Source of the DNA: Ornithodoros turicata
Taxonomy: Eukaryota > Arthropoda > Arachnida > Ixodida > Argasidae
NCBI RefSeq assembly: GCF_037126465.1
Contig: NC_088209.1
Location: forward strand, 21,891,146-21,955,145
DNA length: 64,000 nt
Reading direction: 5' to 3'
Shown one piece after another: positions 21,455 through 33,204 of the stretch (its first letter is position 1; every line of letters starts with the position of its first letter). The notes under the pieces are model-generated. The model was not told where the DNA came from and did no database searches. It worked only from the letters and a program-made list of their open reading frames with translations. The translations under genes were made by a program, and so were the position numbers.

Positions 21455-21600
21455 ACGATAACGAAGCCGGCCCAAGACGCATGCTAACCCCCTTTCCTCC
21501 ACTCCTTCTTGCTGTCCTCTCTCCATCTATTCACGTCTGTACGCCGCTCATATAGCCACAGTTGCTTCGCGATGCTAACGTGGAAATAAATAAAATAAAA
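21455..21600 (+). mobile_element. SINE family 1, 3' half
   Basis: GCCGGCCCAAGACGCATGCT, CTGCTGTCCTCTCTCCATCT, CACGTCTGTACGCCGCTCAT, CACAGTTGCTTCGCG and an A/T-rich AAATAAATAAAATAAAA tail. The 5' half is absent. Confidence 0.8.
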
Positions 21601-22469
21601 GAGAACGACAACACCTCTGCGGCGTGGAACTACTTGCATAAGAGGACGTCGTCTTCTGCAGGGAGAGCATTGGTCGAGCTCAAGGAGCTTCGTGTGAGCG
21701 AGAAAAAAAAATTCCTCGCATTGATCATGGTTATGACGCCGGTCGGAAACCTTGAAGGAAGGTGAGCTGCGTATCTGTTGATAAAAGTATACTACAACGC
21801 AGGAAGCGTAGAGGCTGCGCCTATAAGAAGACAGTAAGCGACAAATTGAAAACCCTGGCACCGGGGTTTGGAATTTGTATTGTGGAACCCCACTCGCAAA
21901 AGATCATCATGCATGTCGTGTCGCCCTTGAGGCGGAGGTATGAAACGCTTGTTAACTCTGTCGTAATAGCTCATGTATAAAGGCAGTACGCAAGGCAGAG
22001 CAATTATTCTGTCATTCGTTTTCACCAGCCAACTCATTTGGCACTGCGAGCGAACTGCAAACGGCTCCCCCCGATTTACGTAAAGACAGGTGTAGAAAGT
22101 GCGAATGAAAGCGTGATGCAGCAGCAGAGCACTTCCACGAATAAAGAATGTGCAGTGTTTAACGATCGCCAAAGCTGCCCCACACCCCATGGGTTCTCCC
22201 AGCGCCCCAATACACCCCCAAATATCTAACAACAACCCCCCAACATTATTTGCCAAAAAGGCCAGCAAGGCTCGAAAAGCCATAAGGTACTGGTTGTCAT
22301 CCCTCCCTCCGTCCCCCTTTACAGAACTCCAACGCCCCCATGAGGTGAAAATGGTGCGCAAAGCCCTTGCTGCCGCTATCGCCGCAGCCGCGCTGAAACC
22401 GAAACTGTCTGGATCCACGCGCGCGAAACCGAAACCAGTCAAAGTACGCACGCGCGCCGTCCCCGCTGC
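21601..22469 (+). promoter_or_regulatory. Upstream region of the secreted-factor gene
   Basis: Lies between a SINE and the first coding exon. GC content rises sharply toward 22370, with many CpG dinucleotides. No TATA box at a convincing position was seen. An initiator cannot be placed from sequence alone. The 219-codon minus-strand frame across this region has no domain and is read as an artefact of low stop density. Confidence 0.35.
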
Positions 22470-22552
22470 ATGACGCAGGCGCAGCGGCGTCGCCTCCAGT
22501 CCCGCTGGAGCGGAGTTGGCGACGTGCGCTCGGTGTCCAGTCGGCTCTCAAC

Positions 22553-22579
22553 ATGCCGCCTGGATGGCCGCGGCTGTGA
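22553..22579 (+). promoter_or_regulatory. Upstream ORF (8 codons) ending in TGATG
   Basis: ATG at 22553 opens an out-of-frame reading of eight codons that stops with TGA at 22577-22579. The last base of that stop is the first base of the ATG at 22579, giving TGATG. It overlaps the first in-frame ATG at 22564. Such an arrangement can lower initiation at 22564 and favour restart at 22579. This only matters if transcription starts upstream of 22553. A longer out-of-frame ATG at 22470 would block both starts if included in the mRNA. Confidence 0.5.
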
Positions 22580-23113
22580 TGCGCTTTCCGCTCTGGATGT
22601 TGCTCCTGTGGCTGGCGGCGGCCCGAGGTGCGGCCGCGGGCCGCTGCCCCGCGGACCAAGACCGCTGGGACGCGAGCAATAAGGCCCTCTCGGCCGCGTT
22701 CGTCTTTCAAGGGCGACTACTCTCCAAAGCGGTGGACCCCGCGGGCAATCTTCTGGCTCGCTTCCGGGTGCAGAAAGTACTGAAGCCCGGCTTCACCCCC
22801 GGAACGTCGCCTCAACTGTGGCGCAAACAAGAAGTGGTGGTGGCGCTTGTGAAGAGCCGTCCTCCTCCGGGACCTCGGAGGGGATCGCGGACTGGACCCC
22901 GGACGCAGGCCCGGCGCGGCCGCTCCTTGTGCCCCGTGGCTCCTCCCGAAGGATTCGTGTTCAACGCGCGCTATTTGGTGTATGGTGCTCCGATCACGGG
23001 CCGCGCGGCGCGGAGACTGTTGCCCGCCGCTAATTTTTCGGCGACTGCACCACCGGACCACTACACGCGACGGTCGGCCAGGGCGATCAAGAAAGTCGTC
23101 TGCCAAGGATGCG
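22564..23113 (+). CDS. First coding exon of a secreted neuregulin/vein-like EGFR ligand (partial)
   Basis: Two in-frame ATGs (22564, 22579) precede a signal peptide; the second gives the cleaner one, MRFPLWMLLLWLAAARG, with likely cleavage near AAAG/RCP. The mature part starts with a Cys, then a strand-rich stretch (AAFVFQGRLLSK, LLARFRVQKVLKPG, KQEVVVALVKS). A basic Pro/Arg-rich insert at about residues 95-120 follows. Then come SLCPVAPP, RYLVYGAP, an N-glycosylation site (NFS) and KKVVCQGC. The exon ends at a CG/GTCAGT donor in phase 1. This layout (signal peptide, NTR/OB-like domain, terminal CxxC, phase-1 junction) is that of the N-terminal exon of neuregulin-type and vein-type ligands, where an Ig and then an EGF domain follow. 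Those downstream exons were not found here. Agrin NtA-like is the main alternative. GC-rich compared with surroundings. Confidence 0.6.
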
Positions 23114-26100
23114 GTCAGTCCTCTTTTCACGCTGTGTGACCATGCTGGGCTATTTCACTCTGTTTATTCTCCCTCCGTGCTTCCTTATCTGCGCAGCAGA
23201 GGGAAAAAATGGTATCATAAAGAGAAATGTAACTAGCGGGAATTATGATAAGAACGTAGCCTGGCATAGTTTGTAGATATCGATAAGTCAGATGCTAAAG
23301 ATAAACCGCGTTGTCAAAGAAATCGGACGTATAGTATCAGAGGTACAGCGATTTTGCGGATTCAGTTTATGTTTATCTAGCGTCTGCCGTAAATAACGAT
23401 ATCATCACTCATTCGGCTCGGAAATGCTCAAAATACGTCACATAGCTCGTCGTTAGAGGGAAAATAAACACGAAAAGGTTTCCGGGTACTTCCCCTACCC
23501 CTACCTACTGGGTTTCTCCTGAATTCAGCTATAGTTAATGCAAAGTTGTGGCGAAGCGTACAGCGAAGAACCCTTACGTCTTTCATACTGTGTTTTATCG
23601 AGTTACTAAGTTGCAGGCGATGCAAACGAATACCAGAATACCCTGAATATATCACGCGCAGTGTACTGTGTTGGCCCTAATTCGAGCAATGTGAATAGTG
23701 TTGAAGTTCTCGATCTGTTGACGTTGTATACGTAAGCATTAGTTTGTGTTGCGTATAGCTGTCGGGCATTTATCTGTGCTTAAACGATGTTAAACCAATT
23801 CCCTTTTCCGAATTCCATGATTCCTAGTTTGACATCGAGCAAGGATATGTTGTGCGGAGAAAGGAACAATCCTATTCTCCCAATTGTTAGTATTACGATA
23901 CTCGTAAACGCGAAGCAGGACGTTCCACATGGCCCGTACACGTGTTTCCAACAACCGGTCACAGGCAAACGGAACATGAGAAGTCGCGGGAACGTCACTG
24001 GGGCCACTTTCACGACGAGACATATTTTCCCTGTTCTGCTACTCGAGTAGTAAAGCAGGTACTTGTGTAGTCGTTTATAGTCCTAGCACATGCACAAACC
24101 GCGCCCACTTAGAAGTAAGTTTTTCATAAACGTGAAGAACGTTTATGCAAGAGCTCACAAGTACAAAAAGGGTACAATTATGCCAGGTGTGATGCGTGGT
24201 TGCTTTGTAATGCTCGCGATCCTGTTTGTACATGTCTTTTGGTCGCCGTCTTCAATCTGTTCCGTTATCTGACTGTCATCTCTTCCTGTACTTGAACTTG
24301 TGCCGTGGAGGTATAATCTCGGAGTAAAGTGCGTAGTACCCTGTATGGAGACGGGCGGAAGGCGGTGTGGCATATATGCCACTAGGCGTAACTAAAGTGC
24401 ATCTCAGAATTACTACGGTGCCGTCACTAAAAGTTACTCTTCCGGTGCCTGTGTTATTGGTCATGAGAGGTATTTGGGAATTATACTTTTGCTTTGTTCT
24501 TTAGGGGGAGGAAGAGGGTAACGTTCTTCATTCTTGGGCCCTGCAGATCTGTCGAAATTCGTACTGGCACCAAATTATGAAGAACATTTAGCAATTTACA
24601 CATTTAGATGTATTTGCGGCCAGCTCCGCGCGTTCCTCTCTTCTCCCCTAATCTAATCTAATCTAATATCATATAATCTATGCATTAATAACAAGTCCTT
24701 GCCTTGCACTATTTTTGCGATATTCGACAAGTACATTCTTGTCGTCGTTTCATCTGAAGGGTTAATCAAGGCTAAGTCTGAAGCGGAAGTCTAATGATTG
24801 AAGACAAATCTTGAGCTTGTTGGAACAAGGTACATGAGACATAAGACAAACACCAAGCAACATCAAGCCCCTACGTGTTCGCCCAGCCTTAGGCTTCATC
24901 TTCAGTGGATTTCCGTCCATTAGCTTGCCTGCCTCTATGCCATCTTATATTTCTAATCTAATCCATGTCTAATACTTGATCTGCTGAAAAACACATCAAC
25001 AGTGTATACTTCAATGTAATCAATAATGCTTGTTCATAGTAACTCCGGTCGTTTCCTTGTGTGTCTGGTCAGCACTCAGTGTCTATTATGCACCTATAGT
25101 TGCATAATAGTCCCATAATAATCCCGAACTATAGTTCGGAAGTGCAGCACCTATATAGTTTCCTACAATTTCACTAAAAGGTCAAATAGCATAGATTGTG
25201 TGTCTGCATTGTCAGATTTTCGCGCTCACCATTAATTCATCCTCTCATATGAACCTCTTTCAAGTGGAGTCCGGTCCTGCGACCAACGCGGCGAATAGTC
25301 CCATGTCATCATCACGTTTCCTTACATTCATTTACTCTTGTTGTTATTGTCAACTCCAGTGTCTATTAAGGTGCATGGTCGTGCACTCTCGATGCCTGTT
25401 TCTAACCATACATCATGACAGAGGGATTTTTTCAACATCCTGTTATGTGACTATGTCACACACTGCATCTATATAACTTCAGTCAGTCTGAAATATTAGC
25501 GACTCCTCTCGGCTAACGATAGCAGACGAAAAAAAATTAAAAAAATCGTGTAGTAAGTATAGATGGTTCAACATAGACGAAATATTGTTAAACCTGTCCA
25601 TTTTAAATATTTGTATCGCTCAATGAGACGAGAATTCTCGTTCGAGGCATCCTAAGCCTCGTGAGCGATCATAACAAAAGTGAAAAAAATTTTCTTCTTC
25701 TTCTGCTTCTTCTTCTGCTTCTCCTTCTTCATAGCGGTGTAGCAAAGTTTGTAATAAGGCCCGCACCGAAAATCTAGCCCCATCAAGCGCTGGAAATCAC
25801 TGAAATCTACCAGCCAAGGCGAACTTCATATTGAGATTGAAAAACAAATACAACAATTCAATTATGAATGATGTTGTCGTGATGATGGTAGCAGACAGAA
25901 AATTCCTCGCAGCGTCATGCGGGGAATCCCATATGGACACTAAAAGGTATCTCGCACCGGCGAGCACTGAATGACGAACAAACAAACTGGAATGGACAAT
26001 TCCGCGTGGGCCACATCACATGCGTGTTTGTTCTTGGCTGCACCACTAGGTGGGTGGCTGAGCGTCGCTATACAACCTGAAGGATAGCGCTTTGCGTTGA

Positions 26101-26466
26101 ATGGCAACACATGACTCCGCGTATCGCGACAGTGATCAATTTGTGAGATGCACGCGAGGCCAATCTACGGTACTTCGCGGAAATTTTCGACTCCTTGTCG
26201 TCTGCCCGGAAACACCTCGCTGGCATTAACGATTGCTCGGATTGATACGTCCCGACATGTTGTATATGGATGATTTTTTCCCTTTCCGTGTGCATCTTCC
26301 GCGCCTATAAATTGTCCCGCCATTTGATTTCTGCTTATACTTCAGCTGCGTGTATAGGAATCACCTCACGCGTGTATATATGTACAGCTAGCGTCAGAGT
26401 TAACTTGAACGGCACTGCGAACCCTGGTGGGGCTTATAGTAGAAATAACGGTGGAGGGTGTTTTGG
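23114..26466 (+). other. Probable intron 1 of the secreted-factor gene
   Basis: Starts at the GTCAGT donor. No Ig or EGF exon was recognised. TAATCTAATCTAATC repeats occur near 24650-24665. TTCTTCTTC repeats occur near 25693-25730. No other mobile element could be delimited. Confidence 0.4.
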
Positions 26467-26897
26467 CAACGTCACCTAGATATGGAAGGCCTACTCATTG
26501 CCCCCTCCCCCTCCTTCGCTACGTGGACATATAAAGTCAGAATTCGTCTGCTACTGCGAATCGCCGTTCATGCGAATTCAAGACCCGCCAATGCTTGCAG
26601 TTAACTTGGAACCTGTACACCTGAATATGTAGACAAAAAGTCGACACGCTTTCCAGAAAATCAGTTTTGAGAAAGATATGGGACCGTTTTGGCGCCTTAT
26701 TTTAAAGTTTTCCCTTTTAGTACGCGGGGACGTTCAATCGCTACTCGCAGACGACGATTGTTCGTCTTCATGATCACGACCGCTGAAGCACGTTCGTGAT
26801 TGGCTACCGCCATTGAAAACACGATGCAAATTGGCTGACTATTAGTTGTTATGTCACGTCGTCGAGGAAGTAGGCTTCCTCTGTCTAGGTGTTGTTG
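26467..26897 (-). mobile_element. 430 bp hAT-like MITE, copy 3 (inverted)
   Basis: Reverse orientation of copies 1 and 2: CTCCTTCGCTACGTGGACAT near the left, GTACGCGGGGACGTTCAATC at 26720, GTTGTTATGTCACGTCGTCG near the right. Its ends are the best preserved: CAACGTCACCTAGATATGGA at the left and, reverse-complemented, CAACAACACCTAGACAGAGG at the right. The flanking 8-mers TGTTTTGG and TTTCTTGG agree at six of eight positions, which would suit an old hAT duplication. Confidence 0.78.
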
Positions 26898-28530
26898 TTT
26901 CTTGGTCACCTGTTTACAGTTAGAGGGGTGACCTTCGTTATGAAGGCGTTGTGTTCTGCTAGGCGCCGCCAGGGTGGCGCTCTTCCCAATTCGCGGGCTG
27001 GAGCGACGTTCATGATAACTTTGATGCGAGCTGTACTACATTTTTTTACAGACTGCACGGTAGTCGCTTTTATGTGCTTCGTGCGTAGTTTGTACAAGCT
27101 ATCTCTTTTATCTATTATCAGGAACAGCTACCTTCCTTCCATACTAACGACAGGGAATCAGTAACCACTACCAATGAAATAACCTTAACGTAAACAATGA
27201 CCCACTGGAAATACTGGCACGTGCACAAAAGCAGTTCATGAAAAAAAGTCCATGTAGATACTGGCACGTATAGCGAAGGCAATACATGAAAGCCACGCGT
27301 GCACGTAAAATAACATTGATCGTCTAATGTGGTTGCGATATCGAATGCCGTTATTTACGAAGCTCGTGCAGCACGTCCACTTGTACATTAAATGGCGTTT
27401 ATCGTAATGCGGCCCACTCATTGAAGTAAACAGCATGACAAGAATCTAATAAATTAGAAGTAGTTCACAGATTGAAGATGCATTTAATACTTGCAACGTA
27501 GTGATATGAAGTTGACTTTCACGTGGACCAGTTTTAATTCGTTTTAATAGCAGATGCTTTCGGCATAGTTTGCAGGTCCTTAAAGTGGGATTCCGCAACA
27601 GAATCACCACAAAGATTGTGACATAGCAGTAACCCTTGGGGTGTCAGGAACATACATACGAAATATCGCGTTCCCAAAGTACGCACATCTTATGCTAGCG
27701 AATTATTACGATGTGAGCGCTTCGCTTCTGTGAAGCAAGAGGGCGCTGAAAGCAACACTGCTGACGTCATCCAGCGTGGAAGAATGCAAGCTTGGTAGCA
27801 GACGTCAATGCTGGGTGACGTCACAGTATCTTCCTCCTGGGGAACTGCTCTGTGCTTTGCATTTTGGTTTCAGTTTGGTATTGTTATCATTTACGAATTA
27901 ATTACTCGCATAAAATGAATACGAATGTTGTATTCGATATCCAGGGAGCGGTCAGTATTCGGTATGATGCTCACCTATTTTTTTTTTTTTTTTCGAATCC
28001 TTGCGAAGTCTCCCTTTAAGCCAATTGTGTCTGCTTTTGGCAGCGTCCATCTTTTGCAGGCGTCAGCGAGTGTTCCTAACCTTGAACGTTTCTTTTTGGA
28101 AAAGGTAGTGTTTCAGCTAATATATAAGAAACCATCTTGTGCTGTCTAGTAGAAAGCAGTTTTACGCAAAAATAAAATTGTCACTCCACGCGAACAGTGC
28201 GAACGAGAGTAGTCATATCATGAGCGTATGAATTGTGGCGCGAGTCCATTACGCTGAAAATGGCATTCAAACAAATGCCCTTGAAACTGACCGTGTGGCA
28301 CCGCACGAGTGACATGTCACGCCCGTGTGACACTGGTATTAGCTCGTCACTTAAACATATTTCCAGTTAGCAGTTCGAATGTAAAAAAAGAGCAAAACAG
28401 CGAAGGAAGGATGATATGCTTGTGCTTCCATAGAATATATGAGGCACTCATTCTGTGAGGTCAGTGACTGTTGAGGCTTTCAATAGCTTTTATAGCCGCA
28501 TGCTTCGATGCTACCTGTTTCCATTGCTGC
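26898..28530. other. No gene recognised
   Basis: AT-rich with scattered short frames; poly-T at 27978. No repeat boundary found. Confidence 0.35.
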
Positions 28531-28582
28531 GTTTGTGTTTGTTTGTTTGTTTGCATGTTTGTTTGTTTGTTTGTTTGTTTGT
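28531..28582. repeat. (GTTT)n microsatellite
   Basis: GTTTGTTT units interrupted once by GCATG. Confidence 0.9.
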
Positions 28583-29687
28583 AAGAAAAGAAAAGCGGCT
28601 TTACTGTTTCTCGGCCGTTTGCGCATGCCTCTAGGAAAAGATAACGAGAGAGAGCGTTCTCAGCCCAAGCGTATAGCGTATTTGAATATGATTCTTGTCT
28701 GGGGTTGAGTCCGCAATTGAATATGATTCGTTTTCCAGATACCAAAGAAGCTGCTTTACCACCCCTCGTTTCGTATAAAAAGTGTTAGTTACTATTTATT
28801 ATGCTCGTGCGTTACGGTAAACTTGTAATTCACAAGAGCGGAAATGTATCCAACTGCGTGTGCTCGTTAAAGCATTTACGATTGTGTACACATGGCAAGT
28901 GATACATCGGTGGGCTATTTACATTTATCATTCGCTCAGTCTGTATCGTTTAAAAAGGAAAGGAACGAATATTTGAGACTCGGAATAAATATACCATACA
29001 TACAAACCGATACATCTTATACAAAGCAGTTTGAAGGATATAAAGCGTCTTTCTGTAGAACGGTTTGCTTTTCATCAGTCCTTTTGCCTTCTGGCAGGTT
29101 CACCTATATCACTATAGCATCTCATGCTGGTTGCAGGGGACGTTTTTCGTGCACTACTTTTTACAAGCACTTCAGCTTCAGCATTTCACATTTTTTCGCC
29201 TCTAATGATATTTTCCGTTCTCTTCTTTAAAATAAAATATCAGCCTCGTCATTAAACGGAAAGTGATTAGCTTCTCATGGTTATAGACCCTTGGTGGGCT
29301 GCTGAAATCTCCGAGGTTTATCTTATGTTACTAGTTTACTAACTACATAACTGTGGCACGTCTCGAGGTGCAGTATCAGTGCGTGACAGTTGAGCACTGA
29401 GAATGACGCCCGAATGTGTATCGATTGTGGAACGAAGCGGTGTTCAGCTGTTTGTTTTATTGGGTTTGTTCGTGCGTGTCTGTGAGTTCCAGGAGTCAAA
29501 GAGGGAAGACAGTTTTCCTGAAGAACAGTCTTCTAGCTGTACGAAATACCAGCGAATCCATATATAGTCTGTCGACCTTGTCTTGGCTTATCCTAAATAA
29601 TAGTAACGTACCTTTTCGCTAGTTTACGTGCAGTTTAACCATCACTTGTTTGCTGTGTTCTAGCTAGCTCACTACTAACAGACACAG
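28583..29687. other. No gene recognised
   Basis: A 112-codon plus frame (28892-29230) has no identifiable domain. Confidence 0.3.
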
Positions 29688-29743
29688 CCTCCCAGTCTCG
29701 GCGTGGAAAGCGATCATCTTAACCACTGTGCCACGGGAGCTGG
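29688..29743 (-). mobile_element. Solo tRNA-like head of SINE family 1
   Basis: On the minus strand: AGCTCCCGTGGCACAGTGGT, TAAGATGATCGCTTTCCACG, CCGAGACTGGGAGG. This is the 5' tRNA-like head seen in the full copy at 53026, here without B-box or body, and opposite in orientation to the SINE 140 bp away. Confidence 0.7.
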
Positions 29744-29879
29744 TTTCTACCCTTTCTAAGTGCTCTATATAGCTTTTTTTTCTATGAGCTTCCGTATTAC
29801 AATTAAAATTATTTTTTGCAAAGTGTAAGGCACCAGCTGCATGACAGAGTGAGTAAAAGCATCTTTCACTCGTTGGTTG

Positions 29880-30112
29880 TATAGGGAAGGTCGTGCTGAA
29901 GACTGCGAGGTGGTGGGTTCGAATCCTACAACCGGCTGTGCTGTCTGAGGGTTTCCCTGAGTTTTCCCGCACACTTTCCAGATGAATGTCGGCACATTTC
30001 CCCCTGAAGTCGGCCCAGGACGCGTACTAACTCCCCTTTCCCCGGCTCCTATCTGCTGTCCTCTCACGTCTGCACGCCGCTTATATAGCCACAGTTGCAC
30101 AGTATAGGCACA
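29880..30112 (+). mobile_element. SINE family 1
   Basis: GAGGTGGTGGGTTCGAATCC (B-box) then CCGGCTGTGCTGTCTGAGGG, TTCCCTGAGTTTTCC, AATGTCGGCACATTTCCCCC, GAAGTCGGCCCAGGACGCG, CTGCTGTCCTCTCACGTCTG and AGCCACAGTTGC. The head upstream of the B-box is diverged. A long poly-A lies just downstream at 30124-30137. Confidence 0.82.
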
Positions 30113-30793
30113 GCACAGTAGGCAAAAAAAAAAAAAAAGAGTCCATGATCTTTCATGAGGCTTCAATGTTATGCTCGCCTTCCTTCGTTTCCTTGCACCA
30201 ACCATTACTATATTACGGAAGACAATGCGTTTGTTGTCTTCATGTGCAGTAGGAGTAAGTGCCTAGCCTCGGAAACAAGGAGGAGGTATACCAACATACG
30301 GTATACTTCGACCTCGTGGCTAACAGGACAGATTTCGTGCCGTTGGGGACGGCGCAAAGTCATGTAGAGTGCGTATTTTCATACGTTTCTTTTTTCTTTT
30401 CTTTTTTTCTCTCTCTTGATGTGGTGGACGATAAAAAAACGCTTTTCGGTCTTGGTTTGGAGCCGATTAGAAGGGTTCTATGGTGCATGGGAAACATGTT
30501 TGGCACGTTATGGCATATTTCGAATGGAAATGTATGCATATATAGCGCATATTTTACCATATTTTCGTGTGGCCTGGTGCGAGAGCTTTCGTCGTGTTTT
30601 CTTTCATGTAAAAACAACAACCTTTTTGGGACTCTACCCACAAACTCAGTCCATCAGATTCATGTAAGATTGTGCTGGTTTCGGGAGGCTTTGGGTCCTC
30701 TTTCGCGAAAATTCCGGTCAGAATCGAATGATTCCCATGTTTCGTAGGGGTGTTGCGTTCAGCTCCCACCTTACAGCACGCGCTCGAGGCATA

Positions 30794-31187
30794 TGCGAAA
30801 AACGTCATAGCTTTCTGCTATCACGTGAGCGCAAGCGCACAAGATATTCCGTACCAGACGACAGGAAAAGACACTGACGGTGTCGTCTGCTAAGTGTCGT
30901 CTGCAAAGCGCTCAGTACGCCACTCCCGGTATTCCATCACCGTGTGAATGTTCAGCGTAACACGCGGGACGGAACTTCGGCTCCGTGAGCAGTGTTTTCG
31001 CTTTTTCTTCCACTATAGAATCTTCCGCGAGGATGTCGCTCGCGTGCACACCGTGTGCGTCTTTTCCTGTCGTCTGCTACGGAATATCTTGTGGCTGCGT
31101 CGCAGGATATTCCCCCGCGGTTAGCAGTGTATACGTGAAGACACGACCGCGATCACGTGACAGCAGAAAGCTACGACGTTTTTCGCA
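30794..31187. mobile_element. 394 bp foldback of the GTAGCAGACGACAGG family
   Basis: TGCGAAAAACGTCATAGCTT plus TCTGCTATCACGTGA at the left is inverted at the right as TCACGTGACAGCAGAAAGCT plus ACGACGTTTTTCGCA. A second inner pair is CAGACGACAGGAAAAGAC and GTCTTTTCCTGTCGTCTG. Internal blocks (GGTGTCGTCTGCTA, GTCGCAGGATATTC) recur at 6560-6706 and 52690-52830. No protein. Confidence 0.7.
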
Positions 31188-31312
31188 GCCGTTTCCGCTG
31201 GCGTATTCTGGGGAATATCCCTCGTGGGTATACACGGTTAATTCAGCAACGATGCCACGGAAGCATCCAGTTCCTTTCGTGTTGATATCAAGGTAACGGC
31301 ATGTCTCTACCC

Positions 31313-31461
31313 AAGCAGCACAATGTACTGAAAGTCGAGTGCAACAGGGGTGGACGGCTAGGTGGAAGGCCTTGAACAGACTCCTGAAACTAAAGAACAA
31401 CTTGATAAGACACATACCGTCCACCCCTATTGCACTCGACTTTCAGTACATTGTGCTGCTT
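31313..31461. mobile_element. 149 bp foldback MITE, AAGCAGCACAATGTACTGAA ends
   Basis: AAGCAGCACAATGTACTGAA, AGTCGAGTGCAACAGGGGTG and GACGG at the left are inverted at the right with one mismatch in about 45 bp. The loop is about 60 bp. Target duplication not clear. No second copy in the window. Confidence 0.75.
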
Positions 31462-32621
31462 AGGTATCCGCGAGGAGAAATTTTTGCACGTGTTTAAAGA
31501 TGTGTACACCGGTCTTCCATGACCAGACGTTCTTTCTCTCTTTCTTGCTCGCGTGCTTTATGCCGAACGGAATATGAACGCGAACACGAGATAAAAGTTT
31601 GTGCACCTAGACAAAGAAGCAGAAGGCAAAGCGATGCTGGTGGCGCTTTGCCAACACAAGCGCCCCCATCTTCCCAAACTGCCCCTGCAGTTTACTCGGC
31701 ACGATCTTGCCGTGCTCAGTGGATCTTTCTTCCTCTTTCACGTAATGAGAAGGTATTATTTTGGACCGAGTCGAAGCACAAGAAAAGGGAGCGTGATAAA
31801 TGGTTCGCTCATCGAGCTCATCCAGCGGAGAGTCTTCATTAGCAGCGTGTGCTTGTCTTTTGTCACATGCGCTGTGTGTATATGCATTGGAGAGAAGGGC
31901 ATCTGCGTGCGCGGGCTTGAACTCTTGCCAGTTGTGCATATAAGAAGCTTTGCATGTCTCCCTACCCGTATAGACTTGCTGTCCGTATAGTTTCTTGGCT
32001 CTATGTATGAGTTCTTCATTCGCGTCTCATAAGAACAACGTTTTCTGTAATGTGTACCGTATTTACATTATTGTGCCTTTTTCTTTGTTTTTCATTCTGA
32101 GAAGAACAGAAGTAATTCTCTAGTCCTTTGGAGGACTACATGTATTGCTACAATTGTTGGTCACTTTCGTACTGACGTCTATGGGAAGCATAGGGACCAC
32201 TTGAAGTGCCCCGCAGTAAATTTCAGGGTCAGTGGACTAAAATGAAGAGTAATTACAATCTAGGGGACTGGAAGCTGTACCTGCTCCCCAAATTTCTTTT
32301 TTCTTTTTCTCTTCTTCTTCTTCTTCGACTGTAGTATATGGTGAAGTTAAGCTTCTGAAATGTTTCAAGTAATCCAAGAGGCTGCCTTCGTATCGATTCC
32401 CAAAAGCACCACAAAAGATTGTGAAGAAGTCACTTTTCCGATGTTGACTTGAACTCAATCGTGAAAAAGAAAAGAGAAAAACCCACCACCACTATACCAA
32501 TACCAATACCATAAATAACACGAGCATGTTTAGCAGCAGGTCAACGACTGTTACCGCACAGATTATATTGTGTCACCTATTGTGTTGAGGGGAGCACATG
32601 AGGTCGGGCATCTCGTCTCTA
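31462..32621. other. Unassigned sequence
   Basis: Frames of 107-129 codons overlap on both strands at 31519-31990; the plus one (31601) has no ATG at its start and no domain. A TTC repeat lies near 32311. Confidence 0.3.
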
Positions 32622-32843
32622 GGGCCCGGTTTTACCAACACCGATTAACATTTGAACCGAGATCAACGGTCCCTTAACTTGAATTTAACGCTTAACTCTG
32701 CTTTGCTAAAGGGAGTTATTATTGTCACTGAAACGTTCATCACGTCACCAACTAACGTTTTGTAAATAATTGAATGTTAACTTCAAGTTTTAGCAACCCT
32801 TCATCTCGGCTAAAAGTTAACCAGCGTTGGGGAAACCAGGCCT
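32622..32843. mobile_element. 222 bp MITE, GGGCCCGGTTTTACCAACAC ends (Harbinger-like)
   Basis: Left end GGGCCCGGTTTTACCAACAC then CGATTAAC; right end reverse-complemented AGGCCTGGTTTCCCCAACGC then TGGTTAAC. Subterminal AAGTTAA/TTAACTT motifs are frequent. GGGCC starts with TTAAC-rich interiors are common in PIF/Harbinger MITEs; a 3 bp duplication could not be confirmed. Confidence 0.7.
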
Positions 32844-33177
32844 AACTGTGTTCCTGTGACGTTGTCATGGCCAGGATGAATTTTTGTGGATACTGTCGTC
32901 ACAATTAAGGAACGAGAACACGTGTATTCTGTAGTTTATGCATGCTGCAACGCACGATCGTATAGCAAGCAAGAGTAGCAAGCCCTCACAGCCGCAACCA
33001 ACTTCTCCGCCCCCTCTCCTTGTTCCCCGTTTACACATCCACTCCCCTTTTGAGGGGCACGGTCTTGAAATAGTAGCGCAATATTGGGCCAGATTTTTGA
33101 AGTGTTACCGGGGATGTCGTCTGATATCAGCGCATTGTTCGTTTCATTTAAAAAAAAATCTTTTGAAGAGCCGACCA

Positions 33178-33204
33178 CCGTGTCCGTCCGTCCGTCCGTC
33201 CGTG
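33178..33204. repeat. (CCGT)n microsatellite
   Basis: About six TCCG units. Confidence 0.85.

Noticed and set aside
21792..22451. 219-codon minus-strand frame upstream of the secreted-factor exon
   Set aside because: No ATG-supported signal or domain; low stop density in GC-rich promoter DNA explains it.
22516..22563. Start of the secreted factor at 22516
   Set aside because: The codon there is TTG. The first in-frame ATG is at 22564.
22579..23113. Agrin N-terminal (NtA) exon as the identity
   Set aside because: Kept only as an alternative: the CxxC ending at a phase-1 donor fits a neuregulin/vein-type layout better, but it is not excluded.
28531..28582. CRISPR-like spaced repeat
   Set aside because: Simple GTTT microsatellite with no spacers; no cas-like genes, and the DNA is eukaryotic.
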